Shown piece by piece: positions 53,726-62,408 of a stretch of 64,000 bases of DNA. How positions within the stretch are numbered: the stretch's first letter is position 1; each line of letters starts with the position of its first letter. Source of the stretch: Oleispirillum sp963668495 (GTDB taxonomy: Bacteria > Pseudomonadota > Alphaproteobacteria > Rhodospirillales > Rhodospirillaceae); NCBI GenBank assembly GCA_963668495.1, contig OY764545.1:434001-498000 (forward strand). The letters are read 5' to 3'. A model generated the notes under the pieces. The model worked only from the letters and a program-made list of their open reading frames with translations. It made no database searches and had not been told where the DNA came from. The translations under genes were made by a program, and so were the position numbers.

Positions 53726-54325
53726 AGGGCTTGTTCCTCCCAGAAAAGACCTGAGACGCCCCTAAAAGTACGGCGGGGCCTCCCCCTTCTTGGCCGGACC
53801 CATTGGCAGTGACTTAGTCTGCCCCAATCGTTTATGCGCCCGGACACGAGTACAAAAAACATGTGCGAACCATAAATTTCGCCTTCTGATGGTATGCCTT
53901 GCCCGCATAAACCTCAAGCCAAATGTAACCCTTGGCTGTTCAAGAGGAAAAAATATTCAAGCACAGCTTTCAGGCATCAAGGGAAAAACTTTAGTTTCTA
54001 TAGTGTTAAACAGAAAGACGCTTTGAATTGCATACAACCCCAGACTTCGCGTATGATTTTCATAATAAATATAATTATAATTCTTATGGGAACCCGGGGA
54101 TATGACACATAATTACATTTACCGTACACGGCGACGCCTTAAGCACCTGATGACAAGCAACTCAGCATTGCTGCACTCCACAAAGCATCGACAGACAGGC
54201 TGACAGTATTTCCCGTCTTTTCCGAAACGGCAAAATATGAAGCCTCCTCAGTCTGTAGGAACAGATTGCATGGCCTTCGCAAATTTTGGTCGTTCCGAAA
54301 GTGACGGATCGCTTTTCCGGGGACC
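53726..54325. other. Intergenic region between the SQR-like and TorT-like genes
   Basis: 600 bases with divergent genes on either side. A very A+T-rich segment covers about 54058-54092. A TTGCAT (54028-54033) and TATGAT (54052-54057) pair with an 18-base spacer could be a plus-strand promoter, leaving a long leader of about 260 bases before the TorT-like gene. No cyclic-di-GMP riboswitch motif or TorR box was recognised. Confidence 0.4.
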
Positions 54326-55456
54326 GTGCGTATGGTGGTATTTTTTCGCAAAACAGAATTTCAGTTTTTTTGTAAGGTAGTCATTGCGCATGGCGTCATC
54401 CTTGCAGCCATATGCTTGCATATCGCTGCATTCGCAACGTCCGCGTATGCACAGCCCCCCTTCCAAGTCATGGTTAAAACCAATGGGTCTGGCGACGCCG
54501 CTAGGACACAGCAGACCTATACCCTCTTACCATACAAAGATCGGGATTGGACGGTATGTGTATCCCTGCCTCATATTAAGGATTCGTACTGGCTGGCTGT
54601 AAACTACGGCGTTACGGATCAAGCCAAACACCTTGGCATCAATATGCGATTATCCCATGCCGGGGGCTACGATAATGTTGAGCTACAAAAACAGCAGATA
54701 CTTGAATGCGTTGCCCACGGTGGCGATGCCGTTGTTGCCGCGTCCGTGACCCGCAGCGGGTTGAACTCTGTTGTGGAAACCCTCGCCAGACGAGGCATTC
54801 CCACTGTTGATCTGGTTAATGGCATCTCCAGCACCGCTGTCGCCGCCCATGCCACGGTAGACTTTGGTGAAATGGGGCGGAATGTTGCGGCCTATATCAC
54901 CCGCAACCTAACACACGCCCAATCCCCGGCAAGGCTAGCATGGCTCCCCGGCCCCTATCTCGCGGGATGGGTTCAAGACGGCAACAAAGGCCTGCGGGAA
55001 GCCCTTCCGCAACAGGCCGCCCTGATTGTTACATCTGGCTACGGTGATACAGGTCGTGTTGAACAGCGAAAGCTCTTGTTAGATATCTTGAAGAACCAAT
55101 CAAACCTGAACTTTATTGTTGGTAATGCAGTTGCCGCGGAAGTCGCCGTCCCCTTACTGCGTAATGACTACCCTAATCACAATATCAAGATTTTGTCCTA
55201 TTATCTGACAGCTGGGGTGTACCGTGGCATCAAGCGAGGACAGATCCTGGCGGCACCGACGGATTCCCCCGTCCTTCAAGGGCGCATCGCCGTGGATCAA
55301 GCAATCCGCATACTGGAAAATCAGCCCTATGGGTATCACGTCAGCCCCGTCATCCATATGATCGATGAAAGCAACCTTGATACATATCCACGCGGTCATA
55401 GTTTGGCTCCAAGTGGATTCCGTCCGACCTTCGTTGTGCATGGGGCAAGCCCATGA
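54326..55456 (+). CDS. TorT-like periplasmic binding protein
   Basis: 376 aa (GTG at 54326 or ATG at 54332). Signal peptide ends at SAYAQ. The domain resembles TorT, the periplasmic ligand sensor of the TMAO respiratory system: PYKDRDWTVCVSLPHIKDSYW, the periplasmic-binding type 1 pattern QQILECVAHGGDAVVAASV, and VDLVNGISSTAVAAHATVDF. In Tor systems it works with the kinase TorS; no TorS/TorR gene is here. The stop overlaps a diguanylate cyclase gene by four bases. Confidence 0.88.
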   Translation: MRMVVFFRKTEFQFFCKVVIAHGVILAAICLHIAAFATSAYAQPPFQVMVKTNGSGDAARTQQTYTLLPYKDRDWTVCVSLPHIKDSYWLAVNYGVTDQAKHLGINMRLSHAGGYDNVELQKQQILECVAHGGDAVVAASVTRSGLNSVVETLARRGIPTVDLVNGISSTAVAAHATVDFGEMGRNVAAYITRNLTHAQSPARLAWLPGPYLAGWVQDGNKGLREALPQQAALIVTSGYGDTGRVEQRKLLLDILKNQSNLNFIVGNAVAAEVAVPLLRNDYPNHNIKILSYYLTAGVYRGIKRGQILAAPTDSPVLQGRIAVDQAIRILENQPYGYHVSPVIHMIDESNLDTYPRGHSLAPSGFRPTFVVHGASP

Positions 55457-56967
55457 CACAGATAGCCCCATACCAGCGCACAAAAAGATGCCGCCCGATT
55501 TTGATGATGTTTGGCACTTTATGCCTGATGCTGGCGCTTTCCATGTTTGCCGGGGACCGCCTTAAAGGCAAAGCGGAGCAAGACTGGAAAGCCCGTGCGC
55601 TCAGGGAAGCGGAGAACATAACCAACGAAGGCATGACGTGGTTGCAGTTAATGCAGACCGACTTGCGTAACCTCGCGGTCGTATTTCACGCCTCTGACCA
55701 GGTGAGCCAAACGGAATTTCTTGATGCTTTATCCATCATCGAGGATCGGGATTTCATCACTCCGGTGACAAGTTGGGGACTGGCAGTTTCCAATTACCCC
55801 CAAACCACCGGAATGGAAATATCATTCAAGATAGAGCTGTCAACGGAGCCAAGGGGGTTATTCTCGGTCGGCTATGACTTGGGAGCCATTCCGTCCATAC
55901 GAAAAACCGCCATAGAAGCTTGGGCCAATGAAGGACGCATAGTCAGTGGACAAACGTTCACCAACGGCAACGGAGCCAGACAACTGCTGTTTGCCATTGC
56001 CGTCCCCTATCGTGGGCGGGAGGCGATTTTATTCTCATCAATCGACCTTGATGACTTCATGGAAGATTTCAAGGAATTGTACACACCCACCGGCATGGCT
56101 CTACGCCGTGCTGAACTGTTGCAAACCAACCTTGCCACCGGATACGGTACCCCGATTACCCATGTGGAAACCCACATGAAAGATGGCATTTTCGCCTTTG
56201 ATTTTTTGACCCAAAGCAGTGGTACCCACTGGCGTTTTTCATGGGAGGCAGACCAATCCTATGGCGGCGGTGTTCGTGTTGAGTTTGGGGACCTCATCCA
56301 GTGGGGCGGTGTTGCCTTTTGTTCTCTTTTGTTCGTGCTTTTCATGCATATGTCACGGGAAAACATACGCATTAACCGACTGGTACAGGACCGCACGGCG
56401 GATTTGAACAAGGCTCTGGCAATGTCAGAGAAAACCAACGAAAAACTGCAAAGAATCAGCCAGAGCGATAGCCTGACGGGTCTGCCCAATCGTCGCAGTA
56501 TGGATGAATTTCTGGAACGGGAATGGGCCATCTGCCAACGTCAGAAACAGCCGTTTGCCATCATCATCATGGATATCGACTATTTCAAGGCTTACAACGA
56601 TGCGCTGGGGCACCTTGCGGGGGACGACTGCCTGCGCAAGGTTGCCGAGATTTTAAAAACGGCAATCCACCGCCCCGGTGATTTGCTCGCCCGCTACGGT
56701 GGGGAGGAGTTCCTGTGTATTTTGCCTGATACAGACAAAATCGGAACGGAAACCCTGTGTCTACGCCTGAACGAAGCCATTCGCACGGCCTGCGTACCAC
56801 ACCCATCATCGCCCATATCAAATTTTCTGACCATAAGCATCGGTGCGGCGTGTTGCACGGCAGGACACCACATCCCTGTGGACATGATCATCGAACTCGC
56901 CGATCAACAGCTCTATGCGGCCAAAAATTCTGGCCGCAATCGCTGCTGTCTGAAAGTCATCGGTTAA
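55453..56967 (+). CDS. CHASE-like sensor diguanylate cyclase
   Basis: 504 aa. TM1 at about 16-36, a periplasmic domain at about 50-265 with CHASE-like features (SIIEDRDFITPVTSWGLAVS, later LFSVGYDLGAIPSIRKTA), TM2 at about 278-297, coiled linker, and a GGDEF domain (DSLTGLPNRRSMDEF). The active motif is GGEEF at residues 416-420, with an RxxD inhibitory site (RPGD) five residues before. It should synthesise cyclic-di-GMP under control of the upstream TorT-like protein. Confidence 0.92.
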   Translation: MTQIAPYQRTKRCRPILMMFGTLCLMLALSMFAGDRLKGKAEQDWKARALREAENITNEGMTWLQLMQTDLRNLAVVFHASDQVSQTEFLDALSIIEDRDFITPVTSWGLAVSNYPQTTGMEISFKIELSTEPRGLFSVGYDLGAIPSIRKTAIEAWANEGRIVSGQTFTNGNGARQLLFAIAVPYRGREAILFSSIDLDDFMEDFKELYTPTGMALRRAELLQTNLATGYGTPITHVETHMKDGIFAFDFLTQSSGTHWRFSWEADQSYGGGVRVEFGDLIQWGGVAFCSLLFVLFMHMSRENIRINRLVQDRTADLNKALAMSEKTNEKLQRISQSDSLTGLPNRRSMDEFLEREWAICQRQKQPFAIIIMDIDYFKAYNDALGHLAGDDCLRKVAEILKTAIHRPGDLLARYGGEEFLCILPDTDKIGTETLCLRLNEAIRTACVPHPSSPISNFLTISIGAACCTAGHHIPVDMIIELADQQLYAAKNSGRNRCCLKVIG

Positions 56968-57530
56968 GGCAGGTCTTGCCGATACCAATAGTCGCGGATT
57001 TCTTCAATGGCTTTGGGAATAACGGTTTCCACATTATCCACAATACGTTCCAAATCCGGCCCGGTCAGGCGCAGCAGAGGCGCGCCATCTTCATCACAGG
57101 CCAGCGCCAAAATCGGCACCATATGCATACGGGCTTCCTGATCTTCCAAAATCGGTAGCCAAGCTTCCGGGGCCATATCTACGGCAGCCATAAAGCCATC
57201 AGCCCATTCCCCGGCGTCGACCTTACCGTTGTCATCTTCCCAGAACAGAGGATCAATGCTGAAGCCATCTGCCAAATCTCCGGCGATCCGTTCATAGTGC
57301 TCAACCAAAAGCACCTTAACTTCTTCCGCATCATCCGGGTTTTCAAAACCATCAGCCACCACCATGGGCAACCAGTCTTCCAGCTCAACCCCTTCAGGAG
57401 CAACCGCCAACCCGGTTAAGAACCCATCAAGTTCGGACAATTGCATACAGCCTTCCGGTGCATCCGGTGAAGACAGCATTTCATCCAGAGCCGCAATGGT
57501 TTCCATATCAAATTCCGTTTCACCCGTCAT
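56964..57530 (-). CDS. UPF0149 (YecA/YgfB-like) protein
   Basis: 188 aa from the ATG with GAGAG upstream; the frame also has a GTG seven codons earlier. Acidic, cytoplasmic. Family hallmarks are visible: MQLSELDGFLTGLAVAPEGV, then DLADGFSIDPLFWED and WADGFMAAVDMAPEAWL. UPF0149 proteins have no settled function, and there is no C-terminal SEC-C zinc motif here. The gene end overlaps the diguanylate cyclase stop by four bases on the opposite strand. Confidence 0.88.
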   Translation of the reverse strand: MTGETEFDMETIAALDEMLSSPDAPEGCMQLSELDGFLTGLAVAPEGVELEDWLPMVVADGFENPDDAEEVKVLLVEHYERIAGDLADGFSIDPLFWEDDNGKVDAGEWADGFMAAVDMAPEAWLPILEDQEARMHMVPILALACDEDGAPLLRLTGPDLERIVDNVETVIPKAIEEIRDYWYRQDLP

Positions 57531-57639
57531 TTTGACTCTCCCGTTCCCCACGCCGGAGACAGTCTCCCGCTTTCATGAACTCCTAGCACATTTGTGCGGT
57601 GGCGACCATGCACGCAATGCCCATCCCCACATAAAACTG

Positions 57640-57666
57640 AAAAGCCCCCGCAAAGCGGAGGCTTTT
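57640..57666 (-). terminator. Terminator downstream of cobA
   Basis: AAAAGCCCCCGC (57640-57651) pairs with GCGGAGGCTTTT (57655-57666) with one mismatch and a three-base loop. On the minus strand it is followed by CAGTTTTATG, consistent with ending the cobA transcript. Confidence 0.65.
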
Positions 57667-57696
57667 GACAAGTTCGGCACCTTAGAGCCGCCGTAA

Positions 57697-58524
57697 CTAT
57701 TCAGCAATATCGGCAGTCTGCGGAGACAGACGCGGAGAAGGATTCCCCGGATACCAATTGGTCCAGCAGCGGTAATCCACATTGGGACCAACCACAAACA
57801 AAGACGGAGCCGGCAGATCACTTTCCGCGGCGTCAACTGCTGCCCGTTCCAGCGTCGTCACCAGAACCCGCTGATGCGGCGTGCTGGCGCGGGAAACGAT
57901 CGCACAGGATTCGGACGGGGATCGGCCCCCGGCAATCATTTTTTCGGCAATGCGTCCCAGCGACTTCATAGGCATGTAAATCACCAGCACCGGAACCGTA
58001 CGGGCCAATTCTTCCCATTTGACGCGGGTGGACATACCGCCGGTCTGATCATGCCCCGTGATAAACACAACGCTGTCGTTGGTTTCGCGGGTGGTCAGCG
58101 GTATCCCGGCATAAGCCAGACCACCGATCCCGGCAGTGATACCCGGCACGACTCGGAACGGCACTTCGTTCTGAACCAAGGCTTGGGCTTCTTCGCCTCC
58201 GCGACCGAAGACAAAGGGGTCGCCCCCCTTCAAGCGGACAACGCGTTTGTTCTGTTTCGCCAAATCCACAAGCAGATCGCAAATGTCACTTTGCTTCGGC
58301 GAACACTTCCAGCCACGCTTGCCGACGTTGAACAATTCAACACCCGGCTTGACCATGTCGAGAATTCGCGTATCTACAAGGGCGTCGTGCACCACCACGT
58401 CGGCCTGTTCTAAGGCACTCAGGGCGTGGAGTGTCAACAATCCGGGGTCACCCGGACCGGCACCGACCAGCCAAACCCAACCGGGAGCCAGTTCTACCGT
58501 ATGCATGTCATATCGATTAATCAT
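57697..58524 (-). CDS. cobA: Uroporphyrinogen-III C-methyltransferase
   Basis: 275 aa. SUMT family: GWVWLVGAGPGDPGLLTLHA, ALVDTRILDM, VRLKGGDPFVFGRGGEEAQA, and VVPGITAGIGGLAYAGIPLT. It methylates uroporphyrinogen-III at C2 and C7 to give precorrin-2, the entry to cobalamin and siroheme. No siroheme-synthase (CysG) fusion. Divergent from cbiD with a 97-base gap, with no cobalamin riboswitch evident in it. Confidence 0.95.
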   Translation of the reverse strand: MINRYDMHTVELAPGWVWLVGAGPGDPGLLTLHALSALEQADVVVHDALVDTRILDMVKPGVELFNVGKRGWKCSPKQSDICDLLVDLAKQNKRVVRLKGGDPFVFGRGGEEAQALVQNEVPFRVVPGITAGIGGLAYAGIPLTTRETNDSVVFITGHDQTGGMSTRVKWEELARTVPVLVIYMPMKSLGRIAEKMIAGGRSPSESCAIVSRASTPHQRVLVTTLERAAVDAAESDLPAPSLFVVGPNVDYRCWTNWYPGNPSPRLSPQTADIAE

Positions 58525-58621
58525 AGCGGCGGATTATATGCCTCCACCCAAGGCCGATGACAAGAGAGCAATCACTCCCCATGTCATTTTTTTATGAAGT
58601 TAGCGTATTACAGGATAATCA

Positions 58622-59710
58622 ATGTCGACCAACGACAAGAAAAAAGCCGATCTGAAGAGTGGATGGACCACCGGGGCATGTGCTTGTGCCGCAGCAAAGG
58701 CCGCTTACATCGGATTGGTGACAGGAGACTTCCCCAAAACCGTTTCCATCCACCTGCCACGGGGTGAAAAACCGGAATTTGAGCTATCGACCTGCCGTTT
58801 TGAGGCCGACTCCGCCCGTGCCGGTGTTATCAAAGATGCCGGTGACGATCCAGACGTTACCCACGGCGCAGAAATTTTGGCAACCGTTGCCCGTGCAGAA
58901 CAGGGCAGTGGCATCAGTTTTCACGGTGGCCCCGGCGTCGGTATCGTGACCAAGCCGGGAATTCCGGTTGCGGTCGGCGAACCGGCGATTAATCCCGGCC
59001 CACGCAAAATCATTGCCCGCAACCTGTTGGAAATTGCCAATGAACTGGATGGCCCCAAAGACCTGTCGGTGACAATCTCCATCGCCAATGGGGAAAAACT
59101 GGCGCTGCAAACCTTGAACCCCCGCCTTGGCATTATTGGCGGACTATCAGTTCTGGGGACCACTGGGGTGGTCGTCCCCTATTCCTGCGAGGCCTATATT
59201 CAGTCAATCCAACGGGCGATTGATGTGGCCCGCGCCAGCGGCATTACGCACATTGCCGGTTCCACGGGCTATGCCTCAGAGCGAGCCGTGCAGCACTATT
59301 ATGACCTGCCCGATCTGGCCTTGATCGACATGGGCGACTTTGTCGGCGGCATGCTGAAATACCTGCGCGCCCACCCATTGCCCCGTGTCACCGTCGCCGG
59401 AGGCTTCGCCAAACTGGCAAAACTGGCAGAGGGTCATCTTAACGTCCATTCCAAGGAATCCCGCGTCAGCTTCGATGCTCTTGGCAACCACATGGCGGCC
59501 TTGGGCGCTCCACAGGCCATTGTTGATGCCACCAGAGGCGCGAACAGTGCCATGGAAGTTCTGAACATCGCCGAGACTCACGGCATTCCGCTGGCAGAAC
59601 GCATCGCCGCCCGTTGCGTTGCAGTTGGACGGGATATTCTGCGGGACGAAACAACATTTGACGTACTGGTAGTCAACCGTGATGGAGAGGTCGTCGCCCA
59701 TGCCGGATAA
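58622..59710 (+). CDS. cbiD: Cobalt-precorrin-5B C(1)-methyltransferase CbiD
   Basis: 362 aa. CbiD: LKSGWTTGACACAAAKAAY, VIKDAGDDPDVTHG, GVGIVTKPGIPVAVGEPAIN, and the late VSFDALGNHMAALGA region. It is the anaerobic-pathway enzyme methylating C1 of cobalt-precorrin-5B. Its stop overlaps the reductase gene by 11 bases. The gene set points to cobalamin made by the early-cobalt route, but the window holds only part of it. Confidence 0.95.
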   Translation: MSTNDKKKADLKSGWTTGACACAAAKAAYIGLVTGDFPKTVSIHLPRGEKPEFELSTCRFEADSARAGVIKDAGDDPDVTHGAEILATVARAEQGSGISFHGGPGVGIVTKPGIPVAVGEPAINPGPRKIIARNLLEIANELDGPKDLSVTISIANGEKLALQTLNPRLGIIGGLSVLGTTGVVVPYSCEAYIQSIQRAIDVARASGITHIAGSTGYASERAVQHYYDLPDLALIDMGDFVGGMLKYLRAHPLPRVTVAGGFAKLAKLAEGHLNVHSKESRVSFDALGNHMAALGAPQAIVDATRGANSAMEVLNIAETHGIPLAERIAARCVAVGRDILRDETTFDVLVVNRDGEVVAHAG

Positions 59711-60479
59711 AACTCAATCCCCTATGATCTTGATTCTCGGGGGGACTGCCGATGCCATGCGTATCGCTGCCAAAGTTTTTGCGCGCTATGGGCAAAGCCA
59801 TACCGTCATGACATCCCTCGCCGGACGGGTCAAAACCCCGCAAAACCCCATCGGCGAGGTCCGAATCGGTGGCTTTGGCGGTATTGATGGCCTGAAAGCC
59901 TACTTACGCACCCATAACGTTGTGGCGGTGATTGACGCCACGCATCCCTTCGCCGCCCAGATGTCTCGCCATGCGCGGGTGGCTTGTGATGCCATTGGCG
60001 TCAAACGTGTTCAGGTCCGACGCCCGGAATGGCCGAAGGTTGCCGGGGACAATTGGATTGAGGTGGACACCGTACCCGAAGCCGCCGCTCTGCTGCCATC
60101 ATTGGGCAAACGGGCGTTCCTGACCGTTGGCTTAGGAGAATTGGCCCCGTTCCGCGATATGCACGAAATCTGGAACTTGGTGCGCGTGGTGGATGAACCT
60201 GCCGAACCGCTGCTCAACGGTCCACATCTGACCATTGCGGCGCGCGGTCCATTTCATGAGGCTGATGAACGGGCATTAATGGCGGAACATGAAATTGACG
60301 TTGTCGTCACCAAACACGCCGGAGGAGACGCAACCTATGGCAAACTGACCGTCGCCCGCGAAAGGAACATTCCGGTCGTGATGGTCCGCCGTCCCCCAGC
60401 CGAAGCCGGGGATACCTGCGCACCCGATGGTGTCCTCGACTGGCTTGAGCACACACTTCCGCACGAAGTCACGCCATGA
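59700..60479 (+). CDS. cbiJ: Precorrin-6A / cobalt-precorrin-6A reductase
   Basis: 259 aa from the ATG at 59700; the seven codons upstream are open. CobK/CbiJ family: MILILGGTADAMRIA, the VRIGGFGGIDGLKAYL segment, and VIDATHPFAAQMS. NAD(P)H-dependent reduction of the macrocycle at C18/C19. It overlaps cbiD by 11 bases and the following small gene by four, forming a tight operon. Confidence 0.93.
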   Translation: MPDKTQSPMILILGGTADAMRIAAKVFARYGQSHTVMTSLAGRVKTPQNPIGEVRIGGFGGIDGLKAYLRTHNVVAVIDATHPFAAQMSRHARVACDAIGVKRVQVRRPEWPKVAGDNWIEVDTVPEAAALLPSLGKRAFLTVGLGELAPFRDMHEIWNLVRVVDEPAEPLLNGPHLTIAARGPFHEADERALMAEHEIDVVVTKHAGGDATYGKLTVARERNIPVVMVRRPPAEAGDTCAPDGVLDWLEHTLPHEVTP

Positions 60480-60673
60480 AGGGCCGAAAATACCCACGCA
60501 TTGGACTTGCCCTGATCGTCTTGGGTTTGGGTAGCTATGCGGCAGAGATGCTGTTTTACGGCGACCTTGACGCTAATGGCGTCCTACAGGAGAGCTTTTT
60601 CCTGCCATTGGCCTTCCTGCTGGCAACCTGTGGGCTCCTGATCTGCCTTATGGGCTTCTTACTCCGGCGATAA
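60476..60673 (+). CDS. Small DUF3955-like membrane protein
   Basis: 65 aa with two membrane segments. The pattern LIVLGLGSYAAEMLFYGDLD, then GVLQESFFLPLAFLL, resembles DUF3955. The function is unknown. The start overlaps the stop of cbiJ by four bases (ATGA), so it is probably coupled to the cobalamin genes. The terminator follows at once. Confidence 0.75.
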   Translation: MKGRKYPRIGLALIVLGLGSYAAEMLFYGDLDANGVLQESFFLPLAFLLATCGLLICLMGFLLRR

Positions 60674-60679
60674 GCCAAC

Positions 60680-60718
60680 AAAAAACCCCCCGCATTTCTG
60701 CAGGGGATTTTTTTTGCA
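60680..60718. terminator. Bidirectional terminator between the small cob-operon gene and ilvC
   Basis: CCCCCGC and GCAGGGG pair (one mismatch) around ATTTCT, with A5-6 on one side and T8 on the other, so both convergent transcripts can end here. Confidence 0.75.
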
Positions 60719-60732
60719 AACAGTTTGCCGAC

Positions 60733-61752
60733 TTAGTTTTTCGCTTTGTCGACCAGTTTGTTTTTGGAAATCCACGGCATCATGCCACGCAGTTTTGCAC
60801 CGACTTCTTCCAGTTGGTGTTCTGCATTGCGACGACGGGTTGCTTTGAAGGACGGCTGACCGACAGCACATTCTTGCATCCAATCGCGAACGAAACGACC
60901 GGATTGGATGTCTTCCAACACGTCTTTCATGCGAGCTTTGACTTCCGGGCCGATCACACGCGGGCCGGACACATAGTCGCCGTATTCCGCAGTGTTGGAG
61001 ACGGAGTAACGCATGTTGGCCATACCGCCTTCATACATCAGGTCCACGATCAGCTTCACTTCGTGCAGGCATTCGAAATAGGCCATTTCCGGGGCATAAC
61101 CGGCTTCGACCAGAGTTTCGAAACCATAACGGATCAGTTCGGTCAAACCACCACACAGAACGGCTTGTTCACCGAACAGATCGGTTTCGCATTCTTCGCG
61201 GAAGTTGGTTTCGATGATGCCGGAACGACCGCCACCAAGGCCACAGGCGTAAGACAGAGCCAATTCCATAGCATTGCCGGATGCATTTTGTTCCACTGCA
61301 ACCAGACACGGAACGCCGCCACCTTTTTGGTATTCGCCACGCACGGTATGGCCCGGACCTTTCGGGGCGACCATGATCACGTCCAGATCTTTACGCGGTT
61401 CAATCAGGTTGAAGTGCACGTTCAGACCGTGAGCAAAGAACAGGGCTGCGCCCTCTTTCATATTGTCAGCCAAAGACGCGTAATAGATTTCGGCTTGCAG
61501 TTCATCCGGGGTCAACATCATGACCACATCAGCCCATTTGGCGGCTTCAGCCGGGGTCATGACTTTCAGACCTTGGCCTTCAGCTTTTTTCGCAGAAGCA
61601 GAGCCTTCACGCAAAGCGACACAGACTTCGGCAACACCGGAATCACGCAGGTTCAAAGCATGCGCGTGGCCTTGGCTGCCATAGCCGACGATGGCCACTT
61701 TCTTGGATTTAATCAGTTCAACGTTTGCATCGCTGTCGTAATAGACGCGCAT
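60733..61752 (-). CDS. ilvC: Ketol-acid reductoisomerase IlvC
   Basis: 339 aa, class I short form. NADP-binding GYGSQGHAHALNLRDSGV, VAPKGPGHTVRGEY, and the acidic metal-binding region DLFGEQAVLCGGLTELI. It converts acetolactate to dihydroxyisovalerate in valine/leucine/isoleucine synthesis. Downstream of ilvI and ilvH on the same strand, 67 bases after ilvH. The start is preceded by AAAGGGTAATC-type sequence. Confidence 0.96.
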   Translation of the reverse strand: MRVYYDSDANVELIKSKKVAIVGYGSQGHAHALNLRDSGVAEVCVALREGSASAKKAEGQGLKVMTPAEAAKWADVVMMLTPDELQAEIYYASLADNMKEGAALFFAHGLNVHFNLIEPRKDLDVIMVAPKGPGHTVRGEYQKGGGVPCLVAVEQNASGNAMELALSYACGLGGGRSGIIETNFREECETDLFGEQAVLCGGLTELIRYGFETLVEAGYAPEMAYFECLHEVKLIVDLMYEGGMANMRYSVSNTAEYGDYVSGPRVIGPEVKARMKDVLEDIQSGRFVRDWMQECAVGQPSFKATRRRNAEHQLEEVGAKLRGMMPWISKNKLVDKAKN

Positions 61753-61819
61753 AGGATTACCCTTTCAGGTTAGGAGTGGTATTCAAAAAAACTAAAGATG
61801 AGGAGATGCTGCTCGCCCC

Positions 61820-62332
61820 TTACAAAGTGTCCGTCCCACGGGAGATCGCAACGACACCTGTACGTGACACATCAATCAGCCCCAATGGCTCCATGAGCCG
61901 GATAAACGCATCGAGTTTCCCGGTCTTGCCGACAATCTCGAAGACAAAAGATTCATTTGTGCTGTCCACCACCTGCGCGCGGAAGATATCCGCAATCCGC
62001 AAGGATTCGACGCGATGTTCACCAGTGGACGCAACCTTGACCAAAGCCAATTCCCGCTGCACCGATGGCCCTTCCGATGTCAGGTCACGAACCCGATGGA
62101 CCGGCACCAAACGGTGCAATTGGGCCTTCACCTGTTCGATGACTTTCGGCGTCCCCGTGGTAACAACGTTGATCCGCGACAGTCGTTCATTGTGATCGAC
62201 CTCGGATACGGTCAGGCTTTCGATGTTGTAACCACGCCCGGAAAACAGACCGATAACGCGGCCCAGAACACCTGCTTCGTTGTCAACAAGGACAGAGATC
62301 GTGTGCGTGGCCTGCAGTTCACTTTCAGTCAT
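61820..62332 (-). CDS. ilvH: Acetolactate synthase small subunit IlvH
   Basis: About 170 aa from an ATG with GAAGG upstream (spacing about ten bases); the frame is open 12 codons further. ACT domain signature HTISVLVDNEAGVLGRVIGL, then SRINVVTTGTPKVIEQV. Regulatory subunit that confers valine feedback on IlvI. It lies 76 bases after ilvI. Confidence 0.95.
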   Translation of the reverse strand: MTESELQATHTISVLVDNEAGVLGRVIGLFSGRGYNIESLTVSEVDHNERLSRINVVTTGTPKVIEQVKAQLHRLVPVHRVRDLTSEGPSVQRELALVKVASTGEHRVESLRIADIFRAQVVDSTNESFVFEIVGKTGKLDAFIRLMEPLGLIDVSRTGVVAISRGTDTL

Positions 62333-62357
62333 TGGTATACATCCTTCTAAATGGCTC

Positions 62358-62384
62358 CGGCCCCGCACATTGCGGTTGGGGCCG
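62358..62384 (-). promoter_or_regulatory. Hairpin in the ilvI-ilvH gap
   Basis: CGGCCCC (62358-62364) pairs with GGGGCCG (62378-62384), and within the 13-base loop GCA and TGC could also pair. Without a T tract it may modulate RNA stability or stoichiometry of the two subunits, or be a weak terminator. Confidence 0.45.
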
Positions 62385-62408
62385 AAGGCACATCACATCC
62401 CGTCTTGA

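Noticed and set aside
53790..54112. Two overlapping plus-strand open frames in the SQR-TorT gap
   Set aside because: Composition and lack of start signals indicate chance frames.
54058..54325. Possible cyclic-di-GMP (GEMM) riboswitch before the TorT-diguanylate cyclase unit
   Set aside because: No GEMM core was found.
54139..54466. Minus-strand frames overlapping the TorT-like gene start
   Set aside because: They lie antisense to a well-supported signal peptide and have no ribosome site.
58525..58621. Possible cobalamin riboswitch between cobA and cbiD
   Set aside because: The 97-base gap is too short and lacks the B12-box.
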